DNA from: Aequorivita lipolytica
GTDB lineage: Bacteria > Bacteroidota > Bacteroidia > Flavobacteriales > Flavobacteriaceae
Assembly (NCBI RefSeq): GCF_007997135.1
Contig: NZ_VORU01000008.1
Coordinates: forward strand, 62,001-126,000
Length of the DNA stretch: 64,000 nucleotides
Reading direction: 5' to 3'
Part shown: positions 33,239 to 42,476 of the stretch, piece by piece
Position numbering within the stretch: position 1 is the first letter of the stretch
Layout: each line of letters starts with the position of its first letter
Made by a program: the position numbers and the translations under genes
Notes under the pieces: model-generated
Databases searched by the model: none
What the model was told of the DNA's origin: nothing
Seen by the model: only the letters and a program-made list of their open reading frames with translations

Positions 33239-34423
33239 TTAACGCTTTGTGAAACTAATTAATACTTCCTGCAACGTATTGCAACCTTCTGCAATTTCGT
33301 CATTGCTAATAGTTAATGGTGGCGTGATGCGGATTGCACGTCCTTCAAAAAGCAACCAAAAAAGAATCAAGCCGCGCTCTTTGCAGGCGAGGATTACTTC
33401 GGAAGCAATTTCGGGAGTTTCCATCATTGCAGCAAGCATCAAGCCTCTTCCGCGAACTTCCTTTATTAATGGATGTTTCAAAAGTTTTCTAAAAAGTTTT
33501 TCCTTCTGAAGTGTTTGTTGAATAATGTCAGTTTCTATCAATTCCTGAAGCGTTGCCAAAGCGGCAGACGCAATTACGGGATTTCCGCCAAAAGTGGTAA
33601 TATGCCCTAATTTTGGATTGTCCTGAAGCAATGCCATAACGTCGTGTGAAGCTGTGAATGCGCCAATTGGCAAACCGCCGCCCATACCTTTTCCCATCAC
33701 TAAAATATCTGGAACAATGTGGAAATGTTCAAAAGCGAAGAGTTTTCCAGTGCGTCCGAAGCCTGGTTGAATTTCATCCAATATCAAAAGTGCTCCGGTT
33801 TCGTCGCAGCGCTTTCGTACTTTTTTTAAATAATCATTTTCTGGCTGAATAAAGCCTGCGCCACCTTGAATGGTTTCTAAAATAATGGCTGCAGTTTCTG
33901 AAGTTATTTTTTGAAGATCTGCTTCGTTGTTGAATTTAATCGGGAAGCAATCTGGCACCAAAGGCTTGAAAGCATTTTTTCTATCTTCATATCCCATCAC
34001 ACTCATGGAGCCCATCGTGTTCCCGTGATAAGCGTTGTTTGCGTATAAAAGCTGGGTTCTTCCGGTTGAGCGGCGGGCGAGCTTTAATGAGCCTTCAATG
34101 GCTTCGGTACCGCTGTTAACTAAATATGTAGTGTTTAAATTCTTTGGTAAATTTTCAGCAAGCAATTTTGCAAGTTCAACTGCCGGTTCTTGAATATATT
34201 CGCCATAAACCATTACGTGCAAATATTTATCCACCTGATTTTTTATTGCTGAAACAACGCGTGGATGGCAATGGCCAAGCGTACAGGCCGAAACTCCAGC
34301 TACAAAATCGAGATGCTTTTTTCCTGAAGTGTCATAAATATAACTCCCTTTGGCGTGCGAAATTTCCAATGCCAAAGGATGGGGCGTTGTTTGAGCCTGA
34401 TATTTGTAGAAATCGTTTTTCAT
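33239..34423 (-). CDS. Class III pyridoxal-phosphate aminotransferase
   Basis: A 394-residue fold-type I aminotransferase of the ornithine/acetylornithine/4-aminobutyrate group. DFVAGVSACTLGHCHPRVV near residue 35, YLVNSGTEAIEGSLKLARR, the LILDEIQPGFGRTG block (Asp and Gln to PLP) and the PLP lysine in DILVMGKGMGGGLPIGAF near residue 240 are present. Substrate cannot be fixed; the gene lies beside unrelated genes. I used ATG at 34423; the longer frame upstream is not conserved-looking (it is a basic stretch before the promoter region). Confidence 0.87.
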   Translation of the reverse strand: MKNDFYKYQAQTTPHPLALEISHAKGSYIYDTSGKKHLDFVAGVSACTLGHCHPRVVSAIKNQVDKYLHVMVYGEYIQEPAVELAKLLAENLPKNLNTTYLVNSGTEAIEGSLKLARRSTGRTQLLYANNAYHGNTMGSMSVMGYEDRKNAFKPLVPDCFPIKFNNEADLQKITSETAAIILETIQGGAGFIQPENDYLKKVRKRCDETGALLILDEIQPGFGRTGKLFAFEHFHIVPDILVMGKGMGGGLPIGAFTASHDVMALLQDNPKLGHITTFGGNPVIASAALATLQELIETDIIQQTLQKEKLFRKLLKHPLIKEVRGRGLMLAAMMETPEIASEVILACKERGLILFWLLFEGRAIRITPPLTISNDEIAEGCNTLQEVLISFTKR

Positions 34424-34511
34424 TTTATTATTCCTTGGCGACTTCGCGCCTTTGCGTGTAAATTTTTCTCTCGCAAAGCCGCAAAGCTGCAAAGTTTTTA
34501 GGGTTCTATTT

Positions 34512-36236
34512 TTAGCCCCCTTCCGGGGTTGGGGGGCTTTCAGTTTCGGGTTTTGGGTCGTCCGGACGGTTTTGCAAATCTTTCGGACTTAGTTTTGATT
34601 CTTCGGGAAGTTGAATTTCATCTTCGGGAAGATCTTCAAAAAATTCGCCTTCGTCTTTCGGCAAAGGAATTCCAGTTATTTTCGGCAGTATGGGCGCCGG
34701 TTTTCCTTTAAATAAGTCTTCCACAGAATATAGGCGTTCTTCACCCCGCCATTGAAAACCAGGAAGTATCCTAGCATTCTCGGGAAGCATGGAAGGCGGA
34801 TACACTTTTCCGTCGGCCTTTTTTATAAATCGAATTCCGGTAATTTGTTGCTCTTCTAAATACATTTGAATGGAACTGGAAACGGTATTGTTTATACCTA
34901 CCAAGTCATCATTATCGTTTCGGGAATAATAAATTACCTGTGCATTTTTGTCGATATTAACAGTGTCCAGTTCATTATTGGTGAAGAGCCCAATAAGCCG
35001 TTCACCTTTTACTTGATTGAAACCCATACTATCTTTTTGCACCAAAAATGCATTGTTGAAAACTTTAAGGGTATCAAGTTTATCCGTAATCGTGTCTGAA
35101 AGGATATGTATAGTGTCGCCAATCATTTGGTTTTCGCCACTCCAAAGCACGGGATTTCGGAGTAATTTCGTGATTCCTCGCTTTTCGTTAACGTAAATCG
35201 AGTCACACTTTCCGCTAGTGGGATCGTCGCCCTCTTTTCCAGGTTTAAAAAGCCTTGCGCGATAAAATCCTTTTAAAATTCTGTCTTCTGGTTTTCCTGT
35301 TACTCGCAGCGTATCGGCATGTACATAAATAGAATCACCATCGCGAACGGTAATAGCAACTGCGCGTTTCGTAATAAAAACCGAATCTTTTTCACGAAAA
35401 ACTTCAGCATAATGCCCACGAATCACACTTTTATTTATAGTGTCCAAAACCCTAATATTATTGGTGGCAGAAGCAAAACTTTTATTTCTGTCAAAATAGA
35501 TGCTGTCGCCATAAAGCGTTCGGTTTTCGTAGTCTATTTTTGAATTTTTCACGAAATAACCAGTATCACCCCGCGTGTCGTAATAACCGCGTTCGCAGTA
35601 TACCGTGCTGGTTTCGCTCACAATCGTGGAAGGTCCATAGAGATACGCAGCTCCCGTTTCCGAATAAAAATCGAGCTGGTTACTGTGTACGGTATATTTT
35701 GGGTTAACGATTTTTACATTCTGAAGAAATTGATATTTTTTAGTTTCGGCGAAATATCTTCCAGAGCGACTTGTCAAAACACTGGCTGTGTCCTGAACCG
35801 TCCCGCCAGTTCTGTAATAGGCCTGCTGCTTTATTCGGTCAAAATATAATGTATCTGTTTTGAGTGTAGTCTTGGGTTCTGTTAAAACCACATCGCCACT
35901 GGCAAAAGCAAATTGTGTATTTCCGTTGTATTCAGCGTATTTACTGTTCATAGAAACAGTATCGCCTTGCGATATTCGCACATCGCCGTACGCCTTTACA
36001 AAGTTACTTTTTAGATAAACGAATGCTTGGTCGCACCACATTTCAACACCTTCGTGAATAATGTAAACCTGTCCGGTTTCGTCTTTGGTATAAATAGCAG
36101 CATCTGGAAATTCAGGCCGTAATTCGAGATAGCCCGACTGTATATCGACCTTTTGTTTTTCTTGTGCGGTAAGTGTAGTTCCATATCCGAAGAGAAGAAA
36201 AAGAAGAAAAAAACTATATATCGAATTTATTTTCAA
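34512..36236 (-). CDS. OstA-like organic solvent tolerance N-terminal domain protein
   Basis: A 574-residue exported protein with a signal peptide (hydrophobic near 7-24, then AQEKQ). The main body has LptA/OstA-type repeats of short beta strands (GYLELRPEFPDAAIYTKD, GDVRISQGDTVSMNSKYAEY, ASGDVVLTEPKTTLKTDTL) like the periplasmic jellyroll of LptA/LptD, so it may be part of LPS transport or outer-membrane assembly. The last 40 residues are Pro/Glu-rich and disordered. Start TTG at 36236. The final codons lie in a G/C palindrome (34514-34538). Confidence 0.82.
   Translation of the reverse strand: MKINSIYSFFLLFLLFGYGTTLTAQEKQKVDIQSGYLELRPEFPDAAIYTKDETGQVYIIHEGVEMWCDQAFVYLKSNFVKAYGDVRISQGDTVSMNSKYAEYNGNTQFAFASGDVVLTEPKTTLKTDTLYFDRIKQQAYYRTGGTVQDTASVLTSRSGRYFAETKKYQFLQNVKIVNPKYTVHSNQLDFYSETGAAYLYGPSTIVSETSTVYCERGYYDTRGDTGYFVKNSKIDYENRTLYGDSIYFDRNKSFASATNNIRVLDTINKSVIRGHYAEVFREKDSVFITKRAVAITVRDGDSIYVHADTLRVTGKPEDRILKGFYRARLFKPGKEGDDPTSGKCDSIYVNEKRGITKLLRNPVLWSGENQMIGDTIHILSDTITDKLDTLKVFNNAFLVQKDSMGFNQVKGERLIGLFTNNELDTVNIDKNAQVIYYSRNDNDDLVGINNTVSSSIQMYLEEQQITGIRFIKKADGKVYPPSMLPENARILPGFQWRGEERLYSVEDLFKGKPAPILPKITGIPLPKDEGEFFEDLPEDEIQLPEESKLSPKDLQNRPDDPKPETESPPTPEGG
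34514..34538. repeat. GC-rich palindrome forming the 3' end of the ostA-like gene
   Basis: AGCCCCC (34514-34520) pairs with GGGGGCT (34532-34538) over an 11-nt loop. It encodes the PPTPEGG tail and overlaps the stop codon. In base composition it is unlike its AT-rich surroundings and resembles a dispersed repeat that was absorbed into the gene end. Confidence 0.5.
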
Positions 36237-36270
36237 ATGATATTTTATTGATTATTTCGATTTCAAAATT

Positions 36271-36298
36271 CTAATCCTTAATCCCTAATCCCTAATTG
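36271..36298. repeat. 7-bp array (CTAATCC)4 overlapping the purA stop
   Basis: Four period-7 units (CTAATCC, TTAATCC, CTAATCC, CTAATTG), the last one containing the purA stop codon. Confidence 0.6.
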
Positions 36299-37566
36299 CG
36301 GTGAATAGTCTGTTTTCTGTCTGGACCTACGGAAACAATTTTAATAGGCACTTCCAGTTCCTTTTCCAAGAAATCAATATAATCGTTCAATGCTTGTGGC
36401 AATTGTGAAGCTTCGTTCATTTTGGTCAAATCTGCTTGCCAACCTTTCATTTCGGTGTAAATTGGAGTTACATTTTCGGCTTCAATATTATAAGGGAAAT
36501 GGTGAATGGTTTTTCCTTTATAATTGTAAGCGGTGCAAACTTTCAGCGTATCGAAACCACTTAAAACGTCACCTTTCATCATAATTAATTGCGTAACGCC
36601 ATTCACTTGAACTGCATAACGTAAAGCTACCAAATCTAACCAGCCACAACGTCTTGGACGTCCTGTGGTTGCTCCAAATTCATTACCTACGCGGCCCATA
36701 GTTTCGCCATCTTCATCAAAAAGTTCGGTAGGGAAGGGGCCACTGCCCACGCGGGTGGTGTATGCTTTAAAAATTCCGAAGACTTCTTTAATTTTTCCGG
36801 GTGCTATTCCTAAACCTGTGCAAGCTCCGGCGGCAGTAGTGTTTGAAGACGTTACGAAAGGATAGGTTCCAAAATCTATATCCAGCAATGAACCCTGTGC
36901 TCCTTCGGCAAGAACTGTTTTGCCGTCTTGCTGTGCTTGGTGCAAATATTCCTCACTATCAATAAAAGTAAGTGATTTCAATACTTCAACAGCTTTGAAG
37001 AATTCAGCTTCAAGGTCTGCCAAATCGTACTGTACATCCACATTGTAAAAGTCAATCATCGCTTCGTGCTTATCTGCCAAAGCGCGGTATTTATCCTGCC
37101 AGTTTTCCATTTCCAGATCGCCTACGCGTATTCCGTTGCGGCCTGTTTTGTCCATATATGTTGGTCCAATCCCTTTAAGTGTTGACCCTATTTTTGCTTT
37201 TCCTTTTGAAGCTTCGGAAGCTGCGTCTAGCAAGCGATGCGTTGGCAAAATAAGGTGCGCTTTACGCGAAATAAGTAGACTCTTTTTAAGGTCTAGATTG
37301 AACTTGGCAAGATTGTCCAGTTCTCTTTTAAAAATCACTGGATCAATTACAACCCCGTTGCCAACCAAGTTGATAGTACCATCGTGAAAAATTCCACTAG
37401 GGATGGTGTGCAGCACGTGTTTATGGCCATCAAATTCTAAGGTGTGCCCAGCATTTGGCCCGCCTTGAAAACGCGCAATTATATCATAGTTTTTTGTTAG
37501 GACATCAACAATTTTTCCTTTGCCTTCGTCGCCCCATTGTAGTCCAAGTAGTAAGTCTACTGCCAT
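36292..37566 (-). CDS. purA: Adenylosuccinate synthase
   Basis: Joins IMP and aspartate with GTP, the first step to AMP. The 424-residue enzyme starts VDLLLGLQWGDEGKGKIVD (P-loop and catalytic Asp), has the FQGGPNAGHTL segment, IGPTYMDKTGRNGIRVGD near residue 130, LLDIDFGTYPFVTSSNTTAAGACTG-type switch and GATTGRPRRCGW near residue 295. Full length. Start ATG at 37566. Downstream of fur and spoT on the same strand, 6 bp after fur, so part of the same operon. Confidence 0.97.
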   Translation of the reverse strand: MAVDLLLGLQWGDEGKGKIVDVLTKNYDIIARFQGGPNAGHTLEFDGHKHVLHTIPSGIFHDGTINLVGNGVVIDPVIFKRELDNLAKFNLDLKKSLLISRKAHLILPTHRLLDAASEASKGKAKIGSTLKGIGPTYMDKTGRNGIRVGDLEMENWQDKYRALADKHEAMIDFYNVDVQYDLADLEAEFFKAVEVLKSLTFIDSEEYLHQAQQDGKTVLAEGAQGSLLDIDFGTYPFVTSSNTTAAGACTGLGIAPGKIKEVFGIFKAYTTRVGSGPFPTELFDEDGETMGRVGNEFGATTGRPRRCGWLDLVALRYAVQVNGVTQLIMMKGDVLSGFDTLKVCTAYNYKGKTIHHFPYNIEAENVTPIYTEMKGWQADLTKMNEASQLPQALNDYIDFLEKELEVPIKIVSVGPDRKQTIHRN

Positions 37567-37572
37567 AATTTT

Positions 37573-38046
37573 CTATTGATTGTTCCCGTCATCGGTTGTG
37601 GCGGGTGTTTTTCTATTTCCGTAAAAATAGAGTGAATGGTTGGTTATTTCAATATTAAAAACCTCTTCAATGGTTTTTTTGATGTTGTGAATTCGCGGAT
37701 CGCAAAACTCAATCACTTCGCCATCTGCAAGGATTACGTGATCGTGGTTACGATCAAAATATGATTTTTCATAATGTGCTTGGTTTTGCCCAAACTGATG
37801 TTTGCGAACCAAACCACATTCCAAAAGCAATTCAATAGTATTGTAAAGCGTAGCACGGCTTACGCGGTAATTTTTATTCTTCATATTTATGTACAAGGAC
37901 TCAATGTCAAAATGGTCATCGTGATCATAAATTTCCTGAAGAATTGCGTAGCGTTCAGGCGTTTTGCGGTGTCCTTTTTGTTCAAGAAAACCCGTAAAAA
38001 CGTTCTTTACAATTGCCTGATTGGTTATATCTGTTTTTGAACTCAT
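37573..38046 (-). CDS. Fur family transcriptional regulator
   Basis: A 157-residue winged-helix regulator of the Fur group, likely to sense iron or peroxide. The DNA-binding part (about 15-85) includes [24 protein letters not shown] and [18 protein letters not shown]. The metal part contains [20 protein letters not shown]; the first CxxC pair of classical Fur is replaced by residues without cysteine, while one Cys and the His remain. I used ATG at 38046, the second in frame. It lies between spoT and purA. Confidence 0.87.
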   Translation of the reverse strand: MSSKTDITNQAIVKNVFTGFLEQKGHRKTPERYAILQEIYDHDDHFDIESLYINMKNKNYRVSRATLYNTIELLLECGLVRKHQFGQNQAHYEKSYFDRNHDHVILADGEVIEFCDPRIHNIKKTIEEVFNIEITNHSLYFYGNRKTPATTDDGNNQ

Positions 38047-38073
38047 AATTAAGTGGGCAAAGTTACTCAAATT

Positions 38074-40278
38074 TTACACTCTAGTAACTTTATCAATTCC
38101 GTTTATTTTTTTGATGTTGTCCACAAGGTTGGTTAAAATGGTTTTGTTTTTTACAACCACAATGATTTTACCTGTAAAAACCCCATCATTACTATCAAAG
38201 TGAACGCTCTTCATATCTATATGAAGATTGTTTGAGATTACTTTTGTTACCTCGTTTACCAAACCGATAGTGTCAATACCAGAAATTGTCAACACAGCTT
38301 TAAATTCGCGTTGAGTACTGTCAATCCACTTGGCGGGCATAATGCGGTAACTGTAATTGCTTTGAAGCTGCAGCGCGTTCGGACAGTTGGTTTTATGAAC
38401 TTTGATGCCTTCATTTACTGTTACAAAACCGAAAACATCATCACCCGGAATGGGGTTGCAACAGTTTGCCATTTTATAATCCAGTTTGTCTTCGTTTTTG
38501 CCAAAAACAAGCTGGTCAAACTTTTCGGTTATTTCTTCTTTATTTACATCTTCCGGTTTGTCTGGCTTTCTGATTCTGTTTTTGAAGAAACTGATAAAAG
38601 CATTGCTTCGCGAAGCAGCAAAATCTTTCAGTTTTGGATTGTCTATAATTCCTGCACCCACGCGATAGTACAAATCAAGGCTGGTTTTCACTTTAAAGAA
38701 AACTACTAATTGATTGAGCGTATTCTCGTCTAGGTTCAATTTTAAAGACTTCAATTTTCTAGCTAAAACTACTTTTCCTTCTTCGGCAAGTTGTTTCTTT
38801 TCGTCTTTTAAGGAAGATTTAATTTTTGACCTTGCACGTCCGGTTGTAGCGTAGTTTAACCAGTTGGCAGTGGGTTTGGCATTTTCAGAAGTTATTATTT
38901 CCACTTGGTCGCCACTTTTCAGTTCGTGGCTTAAAGGAACCAACTTCCCATTAACTTTCGTGCCGCGAGTGTGCATACCTATTTCAGTATGGATATGAAA
39001 AGAGAAATCTAACGCAGTTGCGCCTTTGGGAAGCGAGTACAAATCGCCTTTTGGAGTGAATACAAAAATTTCTTTGGCATAAAGATTCAGCTTGAATTCT
39101 TCCACAAAATCTACCGCACTAATCTCTGAATTTTCCAGCGTGTCCTGCAGTTTGTCTAGCCAGTTTTCAAGTCCGCCGTCGTCCTTTTCTTTGTTTTTGT
39201 ATTTGTAATGTGCTGCGAAACCCTTTTCAGCAATCTCATTCATGCGCTCGCTGCGAATCTGTACTTCTACCCAACGGCCTTTTGGCCCCATAACCGTAAT
39301 GTGTAAAGCTTCATAACCAGTTGATTTGGGTGAAGAAATCCAATCGCGCAAACGGATAGGGTTTGGGCGAAAATGATCTGTAACAATAGAATAAATTTTC
39401 CAGGCGAAGAATTTTTCGTTTTCTGGTTTGCTCTTATAAATAATCCGTACTGCGAACTTGTCATAAACCTCATCGAAGCTTACGTTCTGCGCCAGCATTT
39501 TTCTTCTTATGGAAAAGATGGATTTTGGGCGGCCTTTTATTTCGTAATTCAAATCTTCGGCATCCAAGGAATCTTTTATCACTTTCGTAAAAGCATCAAT
39601 ATAGGCGTCCTGTTCTTCTTTGCTTTCTTTTATATGGCTTAAAATATCTGCGTAAACTTCTGGTTCGGTAAACTTTAAACCTAGATCTTCCAAATCACTT
39701 TTTATATTATAAAGTCCTATGCGGTGGGCGAGGGGTGCATAGATGTAAAGTGTTTCCGAAGCAATTTTCCGCTGCTTGTCTGGCGGCATGCTGTCCATTG
39801 TTTGCATATTGTGCAAACGATCAGCGATTTTTATGATAATTACGCGAATGTCTTCATTCAGCGTGAGTAACATTTTTCGGAAATTTTCGGCTTGCATGGA
39901 AACATCTTCAGACATGGAGATGTGTGCGATCTTTGTTAAGCCGTCCACGATGCGCGCTACGGCGGTACCGAACAACCGTTCAATATCTTCTAAACTGTAT
40001 TCTGTATCCTCAACCACATCGTGCAGAAGGGCGGCGGCTATGCTCGTGGCATCCAATCCGATTTCGGCGGCAACAATTTTTGCGACCGCGATTGGGTGAA
40101 AAATATAGGCTTCGCCACTTTTGCGGCGTTGCTCTTTATGGGCATCTACGGCAAGGTCAAAGGCACTGCGAATCAGTTTTTTATCGTCCCTGGTAAGGGT
40201 GCGGTAACTAATCTTCAGCAACTGTTTGTACTGCTTTGCGAGCTCTTTCTTTTCTTCTTCTATAGCGGCTTCTGTCAT
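38074..40278 (-). CDS. spoT: Bifunctional (p)ppGpp synthetase/hydrolase (RelA/SpoT family)
   Basis: Makes and degrades the stringent-response alarmone. The 734-residue protein has an HD hydrolase domain (YIFHPIAVAKIVAAEIGL, AAALLHDVVEDTEY, near 60-100), a synthetase domain (RPKSIFSIRRKML near 253, STGYEALHITVMGPKG near 318), a TGS domain (VFTPKGDLYSLPKGATALDF near 402), the NCCNPIPGDDVFGFVT segment, and a C-terminal ACT domain (about 655-734). The HD motif is intact, so it is bifunctional. It heads the fur-purA run. Confidence 0.95.
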   Translation of the reverse strand: MTEAAIEEEKKELAKQYKQLLKISYRTLTRDDKKLIRSAFDLAVDAHKEQRRKSGEAYIFHPIAVAKIVAAEIGLDATSIAAALLHDVVEDTEYSLEDIERLFGTAVARIVDGLTKIAHISMSEDVSMQAENFRKMLLTLNEDIRVIIIKIADRLHNMQTMDSMPPDKQRKIASETLYIYAPLAHRIGLYNIKSDLEDLGLKFTEPEVYADILSHIKESKEEQDAYIDAFTKVIKDSLDAEDLNYEIKGRPKSIFSIRRKMLAQNVSFDEVYDKFAVRIIYKSKPENEKFFAWKIYSIVTDHFRPNPIRLRDWISSPKSTGYEALHITVMGPKGRWVEVQIRSERMNEIAEKGFAAHYKYKNKEKDDGGLENWLDKLQDTLENSEISAVDFVEEFKLNLYAKEIFVFTPKGDLYSLPKGATALDFSFHIHTEIGMHTRGTKVNGKLVPLSHELKSGDQVEIITSENAKPTANWLNYATTGRARSKIKSSLKDEKKQLAEEGKVVLARKLKSLKLNLDENTLNQLVVFFKVKTSLDLYYRVGAGIIDNPKLKDFAASRSNAFISFFKNRIRKPDKPEDVNKEEITEKFDQLVFGKNEDKLDYKMANCCNPIPGDDVFGFVTVNEGIKVHKTNCPNALQLQSNYSYRIMPAKWIDSTQREFKAVLTISGIDTIGLVNEVTKVISNNLHIDMKSVHFDSNDGVFTGKIIVVVKNKTILTNLVDNIKKINGIDKVTRV

Positions 40279-40409
40279 AACCTAAAAGTACAGATAAGTA
40301 ATTTAATTGGCAAGAAAATTAATGCAGCGGACGGTATGCAGTTTAAGGTAAAAAGAAAAACGGAAGCGAAAATTGCAGCAAGTTGAAATTAAAGTTGAGA
40401 GGTTTTTTT

Positions 40410-40766
40410 TTAGCTCAGCTCTTCGTTGTCCAAAGCAGTATTCTTCGCTAAAAGTTTATTGGAAACTTTATAGGTCGCGGAATAAGAAAGTCCGGGTTGA
40501 CGCGATTTAAAAGTCAAAAATGCTTTTTTATACCATTTTGGGTCCGTGGCTTTCTTTTTAAAATCTTCGTGGGCGGCAACCTCGGAAACTTCTCCGTTTT
40601 GCCATGTTTCAATTTTATAAACTCCAATCCCGAAATGTTCAACGCGTTGAAGAACGATTTCGAAATCCTGCTCAGAAAAATATTGAATGGTCTCTTTGTC
40701 GGATCCATCATTCAAGTTTTTCAAATCAGTAAATATATTTTTTTCTAAGAATTCTGTTTGTTCCAT
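40410..40766 (-). CDS. Conserved hypothetical protein
   Basis: A 118-residue soluble protein that I do not recognise. It has an aromatic-rich C-terminal half (TDPKWYKKAFLTFKSRQPGLSY) and no signal peptide or membrane span. Codon use resembles the neighbours and the frame is clean from ATG at 40766. It follows an orphan antitoxin gene and precedes spoT on the same strand. A non-coding ORF is possible but the length and start position favour a gene. Confidence 0.6.
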   Translation of the reverse strand: MEQTEFLEKNIFTDLKNLNDGSDKETIQYFSEQDFEIVLQRVEHFGIGVYKIETWQNGEVSEVAAHEDFKKKATDPKWYKKAFLTFKSRQPGLSYSATYKVSNKLLAKNTALDNEELS

Positions 40767-40815
40767 AGTTGTGGGTAACGGGATTAGTATTCATGGGATA
40801 CTTTGGTATCCTTTA

Positions 40816-41187
40816 TTATTTTTTTGAAAGCTGATAGTTATTGACAAGAACCGATGCGGAAATCTGAAGTATTCGTTCCAGTTCCCTAATCATATCTACA
40901 GTCAATCTCTTCTTTCTATTTAGGATTTCTGACACTCGACTTTTTCCACCTACTATTCCGACCAAGTTCTTTTGGCGCATATTTAGTTCCTCCATTCTTA
41001 TTTTTATTGCCTCGATCGGGTCAGGTGCTTCAATTGGATAATGTTCGTTTTCGTAATTTTCAATCAGCAATGATAGGATTTCTGCCTCACCGCCATCTTT
41101 TGTATCAACCGGAGCATCAAAAATTATTTCAAGACGTTCAAGTGTATTTCGGTAATCCTTTTCAGATTTAATCGGTTTTAATTCCAT
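40816..41187 (-). CDS. Orphan HigA-type antitoxin (HTH)
   Basis: A 123-residue protein with an N-terminal segment ELKPIKSEKDYRNTLERLE and a C-terminal helix-turn-helix (MRQKNLVGIVGGKSRVSEILNRKKRLT near residues 75-100) typical of HigA/COG5499 antitoxins paired with a HigB toxin. The toxin normally lies directly upstream, but the 174 bp upstream hold no toxin. Start ATG at 41187. It may now be an autonomous regulator or a free antitoxin. Confidence 0.82.
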   Translation of the reverse strand: MELKPIKSEKDYRNTLERLEIIFDAPVDTKDGGEAEILSLLIENYENEHYPIEAPDPIEAIKIRMEELNMRQKNLVGIVGGKSRVSEILNRKKRLTVDMIRELERILQISASVLVNNYQLSKK

Positions 41188-41277
41188 AACAGTTCATTTA
41201 AATCAACTTTATTGGGATTATCCCGTCAGCACGGTTGGCCACGCCCAAGTTTTCGCATTATTATTATGCGTAGTTTC

Positions 41278-41293
41278 CAAATATACAAATTTA
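41278..41293 (-). promoter_or_regulatory. Two overlapping -7 boxes upstream of the orphan antitoxin
   Basis: On the minus strand TATATTTG (41278-41285) and TAAATTTG (41286-41293) each match TAnnTTTG. Either would give a leader of about 85-100 nt before ATG 41187, the space a toxin gene would have begun in. I do not find a convincing -33 element. Confidence 0.4.
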
Positions 41294-41361
41294 TCTTTTC
41301 AGGGTAGTGCGCTCTGCGACGTTGGTGTTGAAATCTGGCGGCTCCTGTAATTAATTGTTTT

Positions 41362-42315
41362 TTAAATTTCTTTAAATACTAAATAGCCAGTATAAATTAA
41401 ATAAAAGCTAAATAACAGTAAGGCTTCCCATCGGTCCAGTTTTTTTCTTTTTCCTATAAACATGGAAATTATTAGAAATATAGTTCCTCCAATTAGTATT
41501 GCGAAGTCTTGGTTAAAGTTCTGATTGTATGCTATCGGATTTATAAATGAACTAACTGAAACAATCAGCAGTATATTAAATATGTTTGAGCCTATAACAT
41601 TACCTATGGCAATATCACTATTTCTTTTAACGGCGGCGACTATTGAAGTTACTAATTCGGGCAATGAAGTGCCGGCGGCAATTATGGTTAGACCAATTAT
41701 TTTTTGACTGGTTCCCAATTCGGTGGCTACTGCTATGGCGTTGTCAACCACCAAAGTTCCACCTACTACAAGACCTGCAAAACCAATTAAAATTAAGCCC
41801 CAAATTTTTGTATTAGATTTGTTTACCTGCACAACAACATCGGTATTATCCATTTTTAACTGTCTAAACATATAATACAAAAAGCCTGCAAAAAGTACCA
41901 GTAAAATAAGCCCGTCTAGTCTTGATATTTCAGAATCTCCATCCATGAAGAAATTATTTGCTAGCACCATTAAAGCGATAGTAATTATAAGCGAGACGGG
42001 AATTTCTTTCCAAGCTGTGGAAGACTGAACGGTTATTGGGTAAATTAAACCTGCTAATCCCAATATTATAAATAAGTTGAAGTTGTTACTGCCTATTACG
42101 TTTGCCAAAACAATATCTGAAAGACCGTCTGCTGAAGCGATGGAGTTTACAACCAACTCAGGGGCAGAAGTTCCAAAGGCAACAATAGTTAAGCCTATTA
42201 CTAAATCTGGAATATTATACTTTTTCGCTAATGAGGTAGCGCCATCCACTAGCCAATTAGCGCCAAATATTAAGCCTGCAAATCCAAGAACTATTAAAAG
42301 CAGTGATACAATCAT
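41362..42315 (-). CDS. Calcium/sodium antiporter (YrbG family)
   Basis: A 317-residue K+-independent or -dependent Ca2+/Na+ exchanger with ten or eleven membrane spans. The two inverted alpha repeats are visible: LTIVAFGTSAPELVVNSIAS near residue 42 and LTIIAAGTSLPELVTSIVAA near 205, each with the acidic ion ligand of the GTSxPE motif. Typical length. Start ATG at 42315. It is separated from the small MscS-DUF2490 operon by a 161-bp spacer. Confidence 0.93.
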   Translation of the reverse strand: MIVSLLLIVLGFAGLIFGANWLVDGATSLAKKYNIPDLVIGLTIVAFGTSAPELVVNSIASADGLSDIVLANVIGSNNFNLFIILGLAGLIYPITVQSSTAWKEIPVSLIITIALMVLANNFFMDGDSEISRLDGLILLVLFAGFLYYMFRQLKMDNTDVVVQVNKSNTKIWGLILIGFAGLVVGGTLVVDNAIAVATELGTSQKIIGLTIIAAGTSLPELVTSIVAAVKRNSDIAIGNVIGSNIFNILLIVSVSSFINPIAYNQNFNQDFAILIGGTIFLIISMFIGKRKKLDRWEALLLFSFYLIYTGYLVFKEI

Positions 42316-42476
42316 ACTATTTTTCTTTTGAAAGCCCCGAAGATATGTATTAATCTAATTGCGGTAACATAAGGAAATAAATAATTAAATACTTCTCAGC
42401 TACCCATTCAAGTAAGCAAGCAAGGCTTTAAATTGCTGCGTTTTGATTCTCTGAAAAGATTTTTCTTCTGAGAAGG

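Noticed and set aside
41188-41361. A possible toxin gene before the orphan antitoxin.
   Set aside because: All frames are short and stop early; none resembles HigB. A hairpin CGCAT...ATGCG is present instead.
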